From: Rhizobiales bacterium GAS188
GTDB lineage: Bacteria > Pseudomonadota > Alphaproteobacteria > Rhizobiales > Beijerinckiaceae
NCBI GenBank assembly: GCA_900104855.1
Contig: FNSS01000001.1
Span: 6,953,001-7,017,000 of the forward strand
Direction: 5' to 3'
DNA: 64,000 bases
The notes under the pieces were generated by a model. It was not told the DNA's origin. It did no database searches and saw only the letters and a program-made list of their open reading frames with translations. The position numbers and the translations under genes are program-made. Position 1 is the stretch's first letter. The number at the start of each line of letters is the position of its first letter. This document shows, one piece after another, positions 7,520-16,839 of the stretch.

Positions 7520-8376
7520 ACATCCTGTCGATTCAGTCCCATGTCAGCTACGGCCATGTGGGGAATTCGGCGGCCGTCTTCGCCATGCAGCGGCTGGGCG
7601 CCGAGGTCTGGCCCGTCAATACGGTCGCCTTCTCGAACCATCCGGGCCATGGCGGCTTTGCCGGCCGCGTCATCGACGCAGCCGAGATCGCCGCCCTGAT
7701 CGCGGGCATCGCCAAGCTCGGCGTTCTGGCGCGCTGCGATGCGCTGATCTCCGGCTATCTCGGCGCCGCGGAAACCGGCCCTGTCGTGCTGCAGGCGGTC
7801 GCGACCGCGCGCAGGGCCAACCCCGCCTTGCTGTTCTGCTGCGATCCGGTCATCGGCGATGCGGGGCCTGGCCTTTATGTGCGTCCGGGCTTGCCGGAAT
7901 TCATGCGCGACCAAGCCATGCCCGCGGCCGACATGGTCACGCCCAATCAATTCGAGCTCGAATATCTCTCAGGAGCCCGCGCCACGACACAAAAGGAGCT
8001 CTTGGGTGCCTTGGCGCATCTGCATGGACGGGGCCCGAAGACCATCCTGGTCACTTCCGTCATCACCGCCGAGACGCCGCCTGATGCGATCGATATCGTC
8101 GCCTCCGACGGCCGTGAGGCTTATCTCCTGCGCACGCCGCGGCTTGGCCGCGACTTCAACGGGGCAGGGGACGCGATGGCTGCGCTGTTCCTGGTGCATT
8201 TCCTGCGGTCGAACACGGCGCGGCAGGCGCTCGCCGAGGCGGCCGCATCGGTGTTCGGCATCCTCAAGCGCACCGTGGCCGGCGCCTCGCGCGAACTCCT
8301 GCTCATCGAAGCCCAGGACGAGCTCGTCACTCCGAGCGAACGCTTTCCCGTCGAAGCCATCGGACGTCTCGCCTGA
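7516..8376 (+). CDS. pdxY: Pyridoxal kinase
   Basis: Phosphorylates pyridoxal (salvage route to pyridoxal phosphate). The 286-residue ribokinase-fold protein starts MNILSIQSHVSYGHVGNSAA, a PdxY/PdxK hallmark, and has TPNQFELEYLSG and the phosphate-binding DFNGAGDAMAALFLVHFL with the catalytic Asp of the GAGD motif. The start is TTG, overlapping the puuD stop as TTGA, so it is co-translated with the urate genes. A PLP kinase here does not act on purines; it may simply ride on the operon, or support the PLP-dependent aminotransferase encoded further downstream. Confidence 0.92.
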   Translation: MNILSIQSHVSYGHVGNSAAVFAMQRLGAEVWPVNTVAFSNHPGHGGFAGRVIDAAEIAALIAGIAKLGVLARCDALISGYLGAAETGPVVLQAVATARRANPALLFCCDPVIGDAGPGLYVRPGLPEFMRDQAMPAADMVTPNQFELEYLSGARATTQKELLGALAHLHGRGPKTILVTSVITAETPPDAIDIVASDGREAYLLRTPRLGRDFNGAGDAMAALFLVHFLRSNTARQALAEAAASVFGILKRTVAGASRELLLIEAQDELVTPSERFPVEAIGRLA

Positions 8377-8430
8377 CAGCCGACCCGCCCCTCACGGCGC
8401 ATTGATCGGTTGATGCCGCATTGCGACGAC

Positions 8431-8580
8431 CTGTTGATACAGGTGGATTTGGAGGTAAGGCGGCACCGTCAGGGTCCGATTTTGCTGTGCGTGATGCTGC
8501 GCTGCAGTAGCTGTTAATAACAGGTGATTTACAGCGAAAGCCGCATTGTCGGGGATCGGTCTTGCTGCGCTGCAGCATAG
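8431..8580. repeat. Imperfect tandem duplication of a ~75-bp unit
   Basis: Two units start with CTGTTGATACAGGTGGATTT and CTGTTAATAACAGGTGATTT and both end in TGCTGCGCTGCAG (8495-8507 and 8563-8575). The middle is diverged. A related sequence starting CTGTTAATACAGGGACTTT lies at 55187, so this is an interspersed family rather than a local event. Confidence 0.6.
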
Positions 8581-8921
8581 CGGCCGAGGTGGCCTCGCGT
8601 TGCTACTCTTTTCATTCCCCGCCGGGTTGTCAAGTCGCATGGGATTCGCCGGGCCTCAGGCTCGAAGGTCCTAAGCCCGCGCATCAGCGATTGGAGTTCG
8701 GCAGCACGAGATTGCAAAGAGCCCCACCGTGGATTCGCCCCATCTCCGTCGCCTCCGACCGCGAAATCGACAGCGCCTTGAACGTCGCCGCTCCCCGAGG
8801 AAAAACCAGGCGGAAGCTCATTGAATCTGCACGTCCAGAAGCGATTTGCATCAACAAGACCCGCCATTTCGGAGCGCGCCAGCCGAGCTCGGCCGGACCT
8901 GCCGTTGACACGCCGATCATG

Positions 8922-8931
8922 TGGTATACCA
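8922..8931. promoter_or_regulatory. GntR/FCD-type operator overlapping the start of its own regulator
   Basis: TGGTATACCA is a perfect 10-bp palindrome, ending seven bases before the ATG of the GntR gene and followed by a half-site-like TGCGGTATGCC. FadR-type GntR regulators bind TGGTnnnACCA-like sites, so autoregulation is the likely reading. Confidence 0.65.
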
Positions 8932-8937
8932 TGCGGT

Positions 8938-9720
8938 ATGCCACTCGATCATCGACCCGCCAATGATGAGAGACCGCTCAGCGAGGTCGCCTACGATTCC
9001 CTCAAATCGATGATCTTGTCGGGCCGTGTGAAGCCCGGTGAGCGTCTCTGGGAACGGGAGCTGGCGCGGCGCGTCAATGTCAGCCGCACGCCGCTGCGCG
9101 AAGCGCTCGGGCGTCTCGCGAGGGACGGGCTCGCGGTCAGTCGTCCGGGAGTTGGCTATTTCGCCGTCGAGTTCGATGCGAAGGTCACCGAGGAGGTCTA
9201 CGAATTTCGCCTGAGCCTCGAGGTGACGGCGGCGCGCGCCGCGGCGAGGCGCATCGGCCAGAAAGGCATTGCCGAGCTCAACGGCCTGTTGCGGCAGCTC
9301 GCGCCCATCGCGCGCCGCAAGAAGCCGACCGTCGACGAGCTGCGCGAGGAAATGAATCTGGGCTTTCGCATCCATGAGGTCGTGGCGCGCGAATGCGGCA
9401 ATCGCCTGATCTGCGAAGCGCTCTTGCAGCTCTATGACCAGATGCGGCTTTTGTCCTGGATCGATTTCCTGTGGTTCGACAAATGGTCGCTTACCCGACA
9501 GGAGCACAAGGACCTCGTATCGGCCGTCGCCGCCCATGACGAGAAGCGCGCCGCCAAGGCCGCTGAGCGCCATGTCAAGCGCTGCATGAAGGACGCGCTT
9601 TGGGTCATCAAGGTTCAGCAGGGCGAGGCAAGCAACGGGCTGACCCAAGATATTCGGCCCAGCAACCAAATACGGCCTGGCAATCAGGCACGGCCTCGCA
9701 AGGATTTGCGGCCTCAATGA
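8938..9720 (+). CDS. GntR-family (FCD/FadR type) transcriptional regulator
   Basis: A 260-residue regulator. Residues about 10-80 are the GntR winged helix: LSEVAYDSLKSMILSGRVKP then GERLWERELARRVNVSRTPL, which is the standard signature. The rest is a helical effector domain with FRLSLEVTAARAAARRI and histidine-containing segments that resemble the FCD metal/ligand pocket (FRIHEVVARECGN, AERHVKRCMKDAL). The tail is a low-complexity RPxNQ-type repeat. ATG overlaps nothing and sits just after a palindromic operator. Its TGA overlaps the ATG of the next gene (ATGA), so it is co-transcribed with the amine-degradation genes it presumably controls. Confidence 0.9.
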   Translation: MPLDHRPANDERPLSEVAYDSLKSMILSGRVKPGERLWERELARRVNVSRTPLREALGRLARDGLAVSRPGVGYFAVEFDAKVTEEVYEFRLSLEVTAARAAARRIGQKGIAELNGLLRQLAPIARRKKPTVDELREEMNLGFRIHEVVARECGNRLICEALLQLYDQMRLLSWIDFLWFDKWSLTRQEHKDLVSAVAAHDEKRAAKAAERHVKRCMKDALWVIKVQQGEASNGLTQDIRPSNQIRPGNQARPRKDLRPQ

Positions 9721-10769
9721 GGGGAGTTCCAAGATTGTCGTCTTCCGTCCTGTCGCTCGAGGAACTGCGCGCCAAATATGGCGATGCCGATGGCGGTGCC
9801 GTTTACGACCCGGAATTCCGCAAGGTCGCGGAACGGATTTTCAGCGCGACCGGGCAACGGACCTTTCCCTATTCCGGCTTTCCGACCTTGCTGCGGGCGC
9901 CGATGCGGCCGGTCGATTGGAGTGCGCCCGATTTCGGCGACCTGCAGCTCGCCCTCATCGGCGTGCCGATGGATCTCGGGGTCACCAATCGCAGCGGGGC
10001 TCGCTTCGGGCCGCGGGCGCTGCGCGCCATCGAGCGCATCGGCCCTTACAACCATGTGCTCAAATGCATGCCGACGCGGGATCTGAGGGTCGCAGATATC
10101 GGCGACATTCCGCTGCGCAGCCGGTTCGATCTCGCACAATCGCATGCCGATATCCAGCAGCATGCGCGGATCGTGATCGATGCGGGCGTGATCCCGGTCT
10201 CGGTCGGCGGCGATCATTCGATCTCGCTGCCGCTCCTCAAGGCGGTCGCCAAGCACGGCCCGGTCGGCTTGATCCATATCGACGCCCATTGCGATACGAG
10301 CGGATCCTTCGAGGGGTGCAAATTCCACCATGGCGGGCCGTTCCGCCAGGCGGTTCTCGATGGCGCGCTCGATCCACGCCGTACCATCCAGATCGGCATC
10401 CGAGGATCGTCGGAATATCTCTGGGAATTCTCCTACGAGACGGGGATGACGGTCATCCACGCCGAGGAGATCGACGCTCTCGGCATGGCGGGCGTCATTG
10501 CTCGCGCCAAGGAAGTGGTCGGAGACGGGCCGACCTATCTGACATTCGATATCGACAGCCTCGATCCGGCCTTCGCGCCCGGCACCGGCACGCCCGAGAT
10601 CGGCGGCCTCTCGACGCGCGAGGCGCTAGCCTTGTTGCGCGGCCTGAAGGGCCTCAATCTGGTCGGCGCCGATCTCGTCGAGGTCGCCCCTCAATATGAC
10701 GCGACGACAAACACCGCCCAGGCGGGGGCGCAAATGCTCTTCGAGATTCTCAGCCTGTTCGTGACATAG
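9717..10769 (+). CDS. Ureohydrolase (agmatinase / guanidino-acid amidinohydrolase family)
   Basis: Binuclear-Mn hydrolase releasing urea from a guanidino compound such as agmatine or 4-guanidinobutyrate. Metal ligands are clear: VGGDHSISLP, HIDAHCDTSG and FDIDSLDPAFAPGTGTPE. About 350 residues, typical for the agmatinase branch. The ATG overlaps the gntR stop, but a TTG at 9735 has GGGGAG at ideal spacing and gives a product starting MSSSVLSLEELRAKY; either may be used. The neighbours (aminotransferase, polyamine-type ABC importer, PuuB-like oxidase) suggest the product amine or amino acid is further degraded here. Exact substrate cannot be read from sequence. Confidence 0.88.
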   Translation: MRGVPRLSSSVLSLEELRAKYGDADGGAVYDPEFRKVAERIFSATGQRTFPYSGFPTLLRAPMRPVDWSAPDFGDLQLALIGVPMDLGVTNRSGARFGPRALRAIERIGPYNHVLKCMPTRDLRVADIGDIPLRSRFDLAQSHADIQQHARIVIDAGVIPVSVGGDHSISLPLLKAVAKHGPVGLIHIDAHCDTSGSFEGCKFHHGGPFRQAVLDGALDPRRTIQIGIRGSSEYLWEFSYETGMTVIHAEEIDALGMAGVIARAKEVVGDGPTYLTFDIDSLDPAFAPGTGTPEIGGLSTREALALLRGLKGLNLVGADLVEVAPQYDATTNTAQAGAQMLFEILSLFVT

Positions 10770-10799
10770 GACCGGAGATCACTACCGATGATCGTTCGC

Positions 10800-10811
10800 G
10801 CAATCGGTTGC
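10800..10811. promoter_or_regulatory. First copy of a LacI-like palindrome
   Basis: GCAATCGGTTGC, followed by ATGA, placed 31 bases after the ureohydrolase stop. The identical GCAATCGGTTGCATGA occurs again 180 bases downstream. Sequences of the form TGCAAnCGnTTGCA are typical of LacI-family operators. Confidence 0.45.
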
Positions 10812-10830
10812 ATGAATGAGGCCGACTTCC

Positions 10831-10946
10831 ATGGGGCCGCGGGCGTCTCGCTCGCTCCCGGGAACGCGGGCGCCTCGCCCGCTCTTTCGACCGCGAGGCC
10901 GGCGCGTCGCCGCAAGGAAGGGCGACCGAGACGGTCGCGGTCCCAG
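10831..10946 (+). repeat. Interspersed GC-rich repeat, copy 1
   Basis: Starts ATGGGGCCGCGGGCGTCTCG and ends GACGGTCGCGGTCCCAG, with an internal GCGACCG/CGGTCGC hairpin. A second copy in opposite orientation lies at 44966-45052; the two share their ends almost base for base but differ in the middle. It lies exactly between the two LacI-like palindromes. Confidence 0.65.
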
Positions 10947-10950
10947 GCAG

Positions 10951-10992
10951 TTGACGCGTTATGCCACCCTGATTACCGTGCAATCGGTTGCA
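10951..10992 (+). promoter_or_regulatory. Putative promoter and operator for the aminotransferase gene
   Basis: TTGACG, 17 bases, then TACCGT could form a sigma-70-type promoter. The palindrome TGCAATCGGTTGCA (10979-10992) overlaps the -10 end and the expected start site, a position suited to repression. No LacI gene is in the window, so the regulator, if any, acts in trans. Confidence 0.4.
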
Positions 10993-11110
10993 TGATTCCG
11001 GATGTCGAGGCGCAATATGGCTTCGGCAGCCGGCGACGAGACTGAACGCGGTGCCGTTCCGGATTGGAACGGCCATCCCTGTGTCATTCGAGCGTGAGCC
11101 CCAGAGGTCA

Positions 11111-12520
11111 ATGATGAATATCCGGCCGAATTCCTTCCAAGCGCGCGATATCGCCAATGTGTTGCACCCCTATACGAATCTGAGCGTGCACGAGAAGGAA
11201 GGGCCGCTGATCATCGCGCGCGGCGACGGCATCCACGTCATCGACGATGACGGCAATCGCTATATCGAGGCCATGGGTGGGCTGTTCTGCGCCTCACTCG
11301 GCTTCAGCGAGGAGCGGCTGGTGGAGGCCGCCACCCGCCAGATGCGCAAGCTGCCTTTCTATCACTCGTTCGGCCACAAATCGAACGAGCCCAGCATCGA
11401 GCTCGCCGAGCGCCTGATCGCGCTGGCGCCGGTGCCGATGTCGAAAGTGTTCTTCGCCAATTCCGGGTCGGAGGCCAATGACACGGCGATCAAGCTCGTC
11501 TGGTATTACCACAATGCCATCGGCAAGCCGAAGAAGAAGAAGATCATCTCGCGGATGAAGGCCTATCACGGCGTCACCATCGCGACGGCGAGCCTTACCG
11601 GCCTTCCCTATAATCATCGCGACTTCGACTTGCCGATCAGCGGCATCCTGCACACGGATTGCCCGGGCTATTACCGCTTCGGGAAAGAGGGCGAGAGCGA
11701 GGAGGAGTTCGCCTCGCGCTGCGCCCACTCCCTCGAGGAGCTCATCGAGCGGGAAGGCGCCGACACCATCGGGGCTTTCATCGCCGAGCCGGTGATGGCA
11801 TCGGGCGGCTGCATCATTCCGCCGCCCAGCTATTACGAGAAGATCCAGGCCGTGCTGCGCAAGCACGACATCCTGCTGATCGCCGACGAGGTGATCTGCG
11901 GCTTCGCGCGCACCGGCAACATGTTCGGCTGCGAGACCTTCGGGATCGTGCCCGACATGATGAGCATGGCAAAGCAGCTCTCGGCCGCCTATCAGCCGAT
12001 CTCCGCCCTGATGGTCAACGAGAAGATCTATCGGGCCATGGTCTCGGAAAGCGAGAAGATCGGCGTTTTCGGGCATGGCTTCACTTATGGCGGGCATCCG
12101 GTCGCGGCCGCCGTCGCGCTGGAGACGCTGAAGATCTACGAGGAGCGCGACATCCTCGGCCATGTGCGCAGCATCATGCCGGGCTTCCAGGCGGGGTTGC
12201 GCGAGCTCGGCAAGCATAAGCTGGTCGGCGAGGCGCGCGGCGTCGGGCTGATCGGCACGCTCGAGCTCGTCAAGGACAAGGCGACGCGCGAGAATTTCGA
12301 GCCCGCAATGGCGGTCGCCCTTTATGCGGGCAAGCGGGCGCAGGCCCATGGCGTGATCACCCGCGGCATGGGCGACAACCTCAATCTCTGCCCGCCGCTG
12401 ATCATCACCGAGGTTCAGATCGACGAGCTCATGGCGCGCATCAAGCTCGCCCTCGACGATACCCTCGACTGGCTCGACAAGGGCCGTCCGGTGCAACAGC
12501 CGGCGCGGATGAGTGCCTAG
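11111..12520 (+). CDS. Class III (omega) aminotransferase
   Basis: PLP-dependent aminotransferase of the class III fold, about 469 residues. Visible: NSGSEANDTAIKLVWYYHN, the PLP-contacting AEPVMASGGCIIPPPSYY, LLIADEVICGFARTG with the conserved Asp, and MSMAKQLSAAYQPISA with the Schiff-base lysine. This subgroup acts on amines or omega-amino acids (putrescine, beta-alanine, GABA) with pyruvate as common acceptor. ATG at 11111 or 11114 is preceded by AGAGG. Context with a ureohydrolase and polyamine-type transporter suggests it takes the amine released from a guanidino compound; the substrate is inference. Confidence 0.9.
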   Translation: MMNIRPNSFQARDIANVLHPYTNLSVHEKEGPLIIARGDGIHVIDDDGNRYIEAMGGLFCASLGFSEERLVEAATRQMRKLPFYHSFGHKSNEPSIELAERLIALAPVPMSKVFFANSGSEANDTAIKLVWYYHNAIGKPKKKKIISRMKAYHGVTIATASLTGLPYNHRDFDLPISGILHTDCPGYYRFGKEGESEEEFASRCAHSLEELIEREGADTIGAFIAEPVMASGGCIIPPPSYYEKIQAVLRKHDILLIADEVICGFARTGNMFGCETFGIVPDMMSMAKQLSAAYQPISALMVNEKIYRAMVSESEKIGVFGHGFTYGGHPVAAAVALETLKIYEERDILGHVRSIMPGFQAGLRELGKHKLVGEARGVGLIGTLELVKDKATRENFEPAMAVALYAGKRAQAHGVITRGMGDNLNLCPPLIITEVQIDELMARIKLALDDTLDWLDKGRPVQQPARMSA

Positions 12521-12541
12521 GCTTCAGCGCCACTCGAACCG

Positions 12542-13858
12542 ATGAGCCAAGCCATGACGATCGAGCCTGCCGATATCGTCTCCGCGGTCGAGAGCAATTG
12601 GCAGGCTCAGCTCGATTGGCTGACGAAGCTCGTCTCCTTTCCAAGCTTGCGCGGCCGGGAGGGGCCCTGCCAGGACTGGCTGGCGCGTGATTTCGCGGCG
12701 CGTGGCTGGAGCGTCGATCGCTACACCCTGGCCGAAATCGAGATGGAGCATCTCCCGGGCTTCTCGCCGGTGATGGACACCGATTACCGGCAGGCCGTGC
12801 AGGTCGTCGCCTCGCTTCGAAGCCCTGCACTCCAAAGCCCGGAACAACGCGGGCGAAGCCTCATCCTGCAAGGGCATGTCGATGTCGTTCCCGAAGGACC
12901 GGTGGAGATGTGGGAGAGCCCGCCTTTCCAGGCGAGGATCAGCGACGGGCGCATGTATGGCCGCGGCGCCGGCGACATGAAGGCCGGCGTGAGCGCCATG
13001 GTGTTCGCGCTCGCTGCCCTGCGCCGAGCGGGATATGCGCCGGCCTCGGATGTCTATGTGCAGACCGTCACGGAAGAGGAATCGACCGGCAACGGGGCGC
13101 TCTCGACGCTCGCGCGCGGCTATCGGGCCGATGCCTGCCTCATCCCTGAACCGACCGGGCAGCATATCCTGCGCGGCACGGTGGGCGTGATGTGGTTCCG
13201 CTTGAAGCTGCGCGGACGGCCGGCCCATGTCTCGCGCAGCGAGCAGGGCACCAATGCGATCTTGTCGGCCTATGGGCTGATCGAGGCGATCCGGGAGTTC
13301 ACGCGCGAGCTGAACAGCCGAGTGAAATCGCATCCCTGGTTCGGCAAGCTCGAGAACCCGATCAAGTTCAACCTGGGCAAGATCAGCGGCGGCGATTGGG
13401 CAAGCTCGACGCCGGCCTGGTGCGAGGTCGATTGCCGCATCGCCGTCCTGCCTGGCACGCCGTTGGCGGATTTCCGGCGCGAGCTGTCGGAGGTCGTCGC
13501 CAAGGCCGCGCGCCGCGATGCGTTCCTCGCCAACAACCTGCCTGAGATCGAATGGAACGGCTTCCAGGCCGATGACTATGTGCTCAATCCCGGTTCGGAT
13601 TTCGAAACGGCCATTCGCTCGGCCCATCGCGCGGTGACCGGCAACGAGCCGCGCGAGACCTTGTTGCCGGCAGTCACCGATTGCCGCTTCTACGGCCGCT
13701 ATTACGATATTCCGAGCCTCAGCTACGGTCCCTCGAGCACCGACGGCCATGGCTTCGACGAGTTCGTCGAGCTCGAATCCTTGAAGTCGGCGACGATCGT
13801 CATCGCGCGCTTCATCAGCGAGTGGTGTGGAGTGAGGCGGATCGACAGTTCGACGTAA
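12542..13858 (+). CDS. M20 peptidase, ArgE/DapE-related deacylase
   Basis: Zinc-dependent amidohydrolase of 438 residues in the ArgE/DapE/Acy1 family, removing an acyl group from an acylated amino acid or amine. Metal-site motifs: LILQGHVDVVPEGP (His and Asp context), YGRGAGDMKAGVSAMVFAL (bridging Asp), TVTEEESTGNGA (catalytic Glu pair) and CLIPEPTG. The dimerisation insert starts near VGVMWFRLKLRGRPAHVSR. It lies 21 bases after the aminotransferase and before the transporter, so it probably deacylates an imported or intermediate N-acyl amine. DapE or ArgE itself is unlikely given the context. Confidence 0.85.
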   Translation: MSQAMTIEPADIVSAVESNWQAQLDWLTKLVSFPSLRGREGPCQDWLARDFAARGWSVDRYTLAEIEMEHLPGFSPVMDTDYRQAVQVVASLRSPALQSPEQRGRSLILQGHVDVVPEGPVEMWESPPFQARISDGRMYGRGAGDMKAGVSAMVFALAALRRAGYAPASDVYVQTVTEEESTGNGALSTLARGYRADACLIPEPTGQHILRGTVGVMWFRLKLRGRPAHVSRSEQGTNAILSAYGLIEAIREFTRELNSRVKSHPWFGKLENPIKFNLGKISGGDWASSTPAWCEVDCRIAVLPGTPLADFRRELSEVVAKAARRDAFLANNLPEIEWNGFQADDYVLNPGSDFETAIRSAHRAVTGNEPRETLLPAVTDCRFYGRYYDIPSLSYGPSSTDGHGFDEFVELESLKSATIVIARFISEWCGVRRIDSST

Positions 13859-13916
13859 TACCCCTGCATACAGGGTTTCGATCAATGGCGACCAGGCGGA
13901 ATTGAACCGCTCAAAC

Positions 13917-13956
13917 TGGCAAGTGAGGACTGGCAAGTGAGGACTGGAAGGTGAGG

Positions 13957-13958
<2 letters not shown>
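13917..13958 (+). repeat. Triple 14-bp tandem repeat carrying the ribosome binding site
   Basis: TGGCAAGTGAGGAC occurs twice in tandem, then once as TGGAAGGTGAGGAT. The last unit reaches into the ATG at 13957 of the transporter ATPase. Each unit holds a GTGAGGA Shine-Dalgarno-like core, so repeat number could affect translation. Confidence 0.6.
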
Positions 13959-15137
<1,179 letters not shown>

Positions 15138-15141
<4 letters not shown>

Positions 15142-16022
15142 CCGCCCTGTCGCGCCGCACCGGGCTCATCGCCCCAGCCATGCTGGCGATCGGCGTGCTG
15201 CTTGTCCTGCCGCTCTGCCTCATGGCCTTCGTCTCGACCTTGGAGCGGGCTGCTGATGGGGGCGTGATCTGGAACCGGCACACGCTCGACGCCTATGTGC
15301 AATTCCTGTTCGAGCGAGACCTGATGGATAATCTCGCGCTGAACACCGACTATCTCGGGATCTTCGCGCGCTCGATCGGCCTTGCGGCGACCACCGCCGT
15401 CCTCACCTTGCTGATCGCCTTTCCGACCGCCTTGTGGATGGCCTTCCAGCCTCCGAGCCGGCGCACCTTCCTGCTCTTCGTGGTCACCGTGCCGTTCTGG
15501 ACGAACCTCCTGGTGCGCAACTATTCCTGGATCCTCATCCTGCGCAATGGCGGCGTGCTCGACTGGGTGCTGATGGGGACGGGGCTGCGCCATGAGCCCT
15601 TGAACGTCCTCTATTCGCCGCTCGCGACCGGGATCGGGCTCGTCTACTCCTTCCTGCCCTTCATGATCCTGCCGATCTATGTGAGCCTGGAAAAGCTCGA
15701 CCGGCGCTATATCGAGGCTGCCTTCGATCTCGGCGCCGACCGCCTGCGCGCCTTGACCCGCATCATCCTGCCTCTGTCGATGCCCGGCATCGTCGGAGGG
15801 CTGATCCTCGTCTTCGTGCCCTGTCTCGGCGCCTTCGTCACGCCCGCCCTCTTGGGTGGCGGCAAGTCCCTGATGATCGGCAGCCTGATCCAGCAGCAAT
15901 TCGGGCAAGCGCGAAACTGGCCGTTCGGCGCGGCGCTCGCCTTCGTGCTCTTGGCGATCATCCTTGGCGCGCTGTGGCTGCACGCCATGAGATTTCGCCG
16001 CTCCGCGGGGCGCCCCGCATGA
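15138..16022 (+). CDS. ABC transporter permease (PotB-like)
   Basis: First transmembrane subunit of the polyamine-type importer, 294 residues with six predicted membrane spans, the first at residues about 10-32. The cytoplasmic EAA loop that docks on the ATPase is EAAFDLGADRLRALTRIILP followed by LSMPGI. It overlaps the ATPase gene at ATGA and the second permease gene at ATGA, so all are translated together. Substrate specificity is set mainly by the binding protein. Confidence 0.92.
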
Positions 16023-16810
16023 CCAGGGCACGCGATCTGTGGCAGTTCCCCGGCACGCGCATGGCCGCCTACGCTGTCCTGGCTTATCTCTATGTGCCGA
16101 TCCTCGTCCTCATTGTCATGTCGTTCAACGCCAGCGATTCCTCGCAGGCGCGCTGGGAGGGTTTCAGCACGCATTGGTACGCGATGGTCGCAGCCGACAG
16201 CAACATGCTGCAGGCGCTCAGGAATTCGGCCATCGTCGCCTGCGTCGCCACCCTCGTCGGCACCGTCATCGCGACGTTCGCGGCGCTCGGCACGGCGCGG
16301 ACGCGATTTCGCGGCCAGGTCGCCGTCGAAGCCCTCATCGGCCTGCCCCTCATCGTGCCAGATATCGTGGCGGCGATCGCGATCCTGTTGTTCTTCGTGA
16401 TGATCGGCATCAAGCTCGGGCTGTTGAGCCTCGTGCTCGCGCATAGCGTCTTTGCCGTGCCGATCGCCTATTTGCCGATCAGGGCGCGTCTCGAAGGGCT
16501 CGACCCGGCTCTCGCCGAGGCCGCGGCCGACCTCTACGCCAATCCCTGGCAGACGCTGCGCCGTGTCATCCTGCCGCTCATCTGGCCAGGCATCGTCTCC
16601 GGCGCGATGCTCGCCTTCATCGGCTCGCTCGGCGACGTCGTCGTCAGCTACTTCGTCTCGGGGCCGGGCTCGACGACCTTGCCGGTCTATGTCTTCAGCA
16701 TGGTGCGCATGGGCGTCACGCCGACCGTGAACGCGGTCTCGACCTTGCTGATCGCCGCTTCCGTCTCGCTGCTCACCGTCTCTTACCTGCTCGGTCGCCG
16801 CTTCTCATGA
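16019..16810 (+). CDS. ABC transporter permease (PotC-like)
   Basis: Second transmembrane subunit, 263 residues from the ATG that overlaps the potB-like stop. Six membrane spans are apparent, starting with AYAVLAYLYVPILVLIVMSF. The EAA loop is EAAADLYANPWQTLRRVILP followed by LIWPGI. An upstream in-frame start would extend back through the first permease gene without similarity, so the overlapping ATG is chosen. The stop overlaps a potential ATG of the binding-protein gene. Confidence 0.92.
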   Translation: MTRARDLWQFPGTRMAAYAVLAYLYVPILVLIVMSFNASDSSQARWEGFSTHWYAMVAADSNMLQALRNSAIVACVATLVGTVIATFAALGTARTRFRGQVAVEALIGLPLIVPDIVAAIAILLFFVMIGIKLGLLSLVLAHSVFAVPIAYLPIRARLEGLDPALAEAAADLYANPWQTLRRVILPLIWPGIVSGAMLAFIGSLGDVVVSYFVSGPGSTTLPVYVFSMVRMGVTPTVNAVSTLLIAASVSLLTVSYLLGRRFS

Positions 16811-16839
16811 CGACTGCGCGCAAACCAGGGAGCCTGCCA

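Larger units (their letters stand above)
8377..8937. other. Non-coding gap between pdxY and the GntR gene
   Basis: About 560 bases with no gene I can support on either strand; the open frames here lack family similarity and good start signals. It holds an imperfect tandem duplication (see the repeat at 8431-8580) and, at its right end, the GntR-type operator. Confidence 0.5.

Noticed and set aside
8684-8944. Minus-strand 86-residue frame in the gap before the GntR gene
   Set aside because: Covers the GntR operator, has no RBS or family similarity.
10770-11110. Riboswitch (for example guanidine type) upstream of the aminotransferase
   Set aside because: The gap is filled by palindromes and an interspersed repeat; no conserved aptamer core was found by eye.
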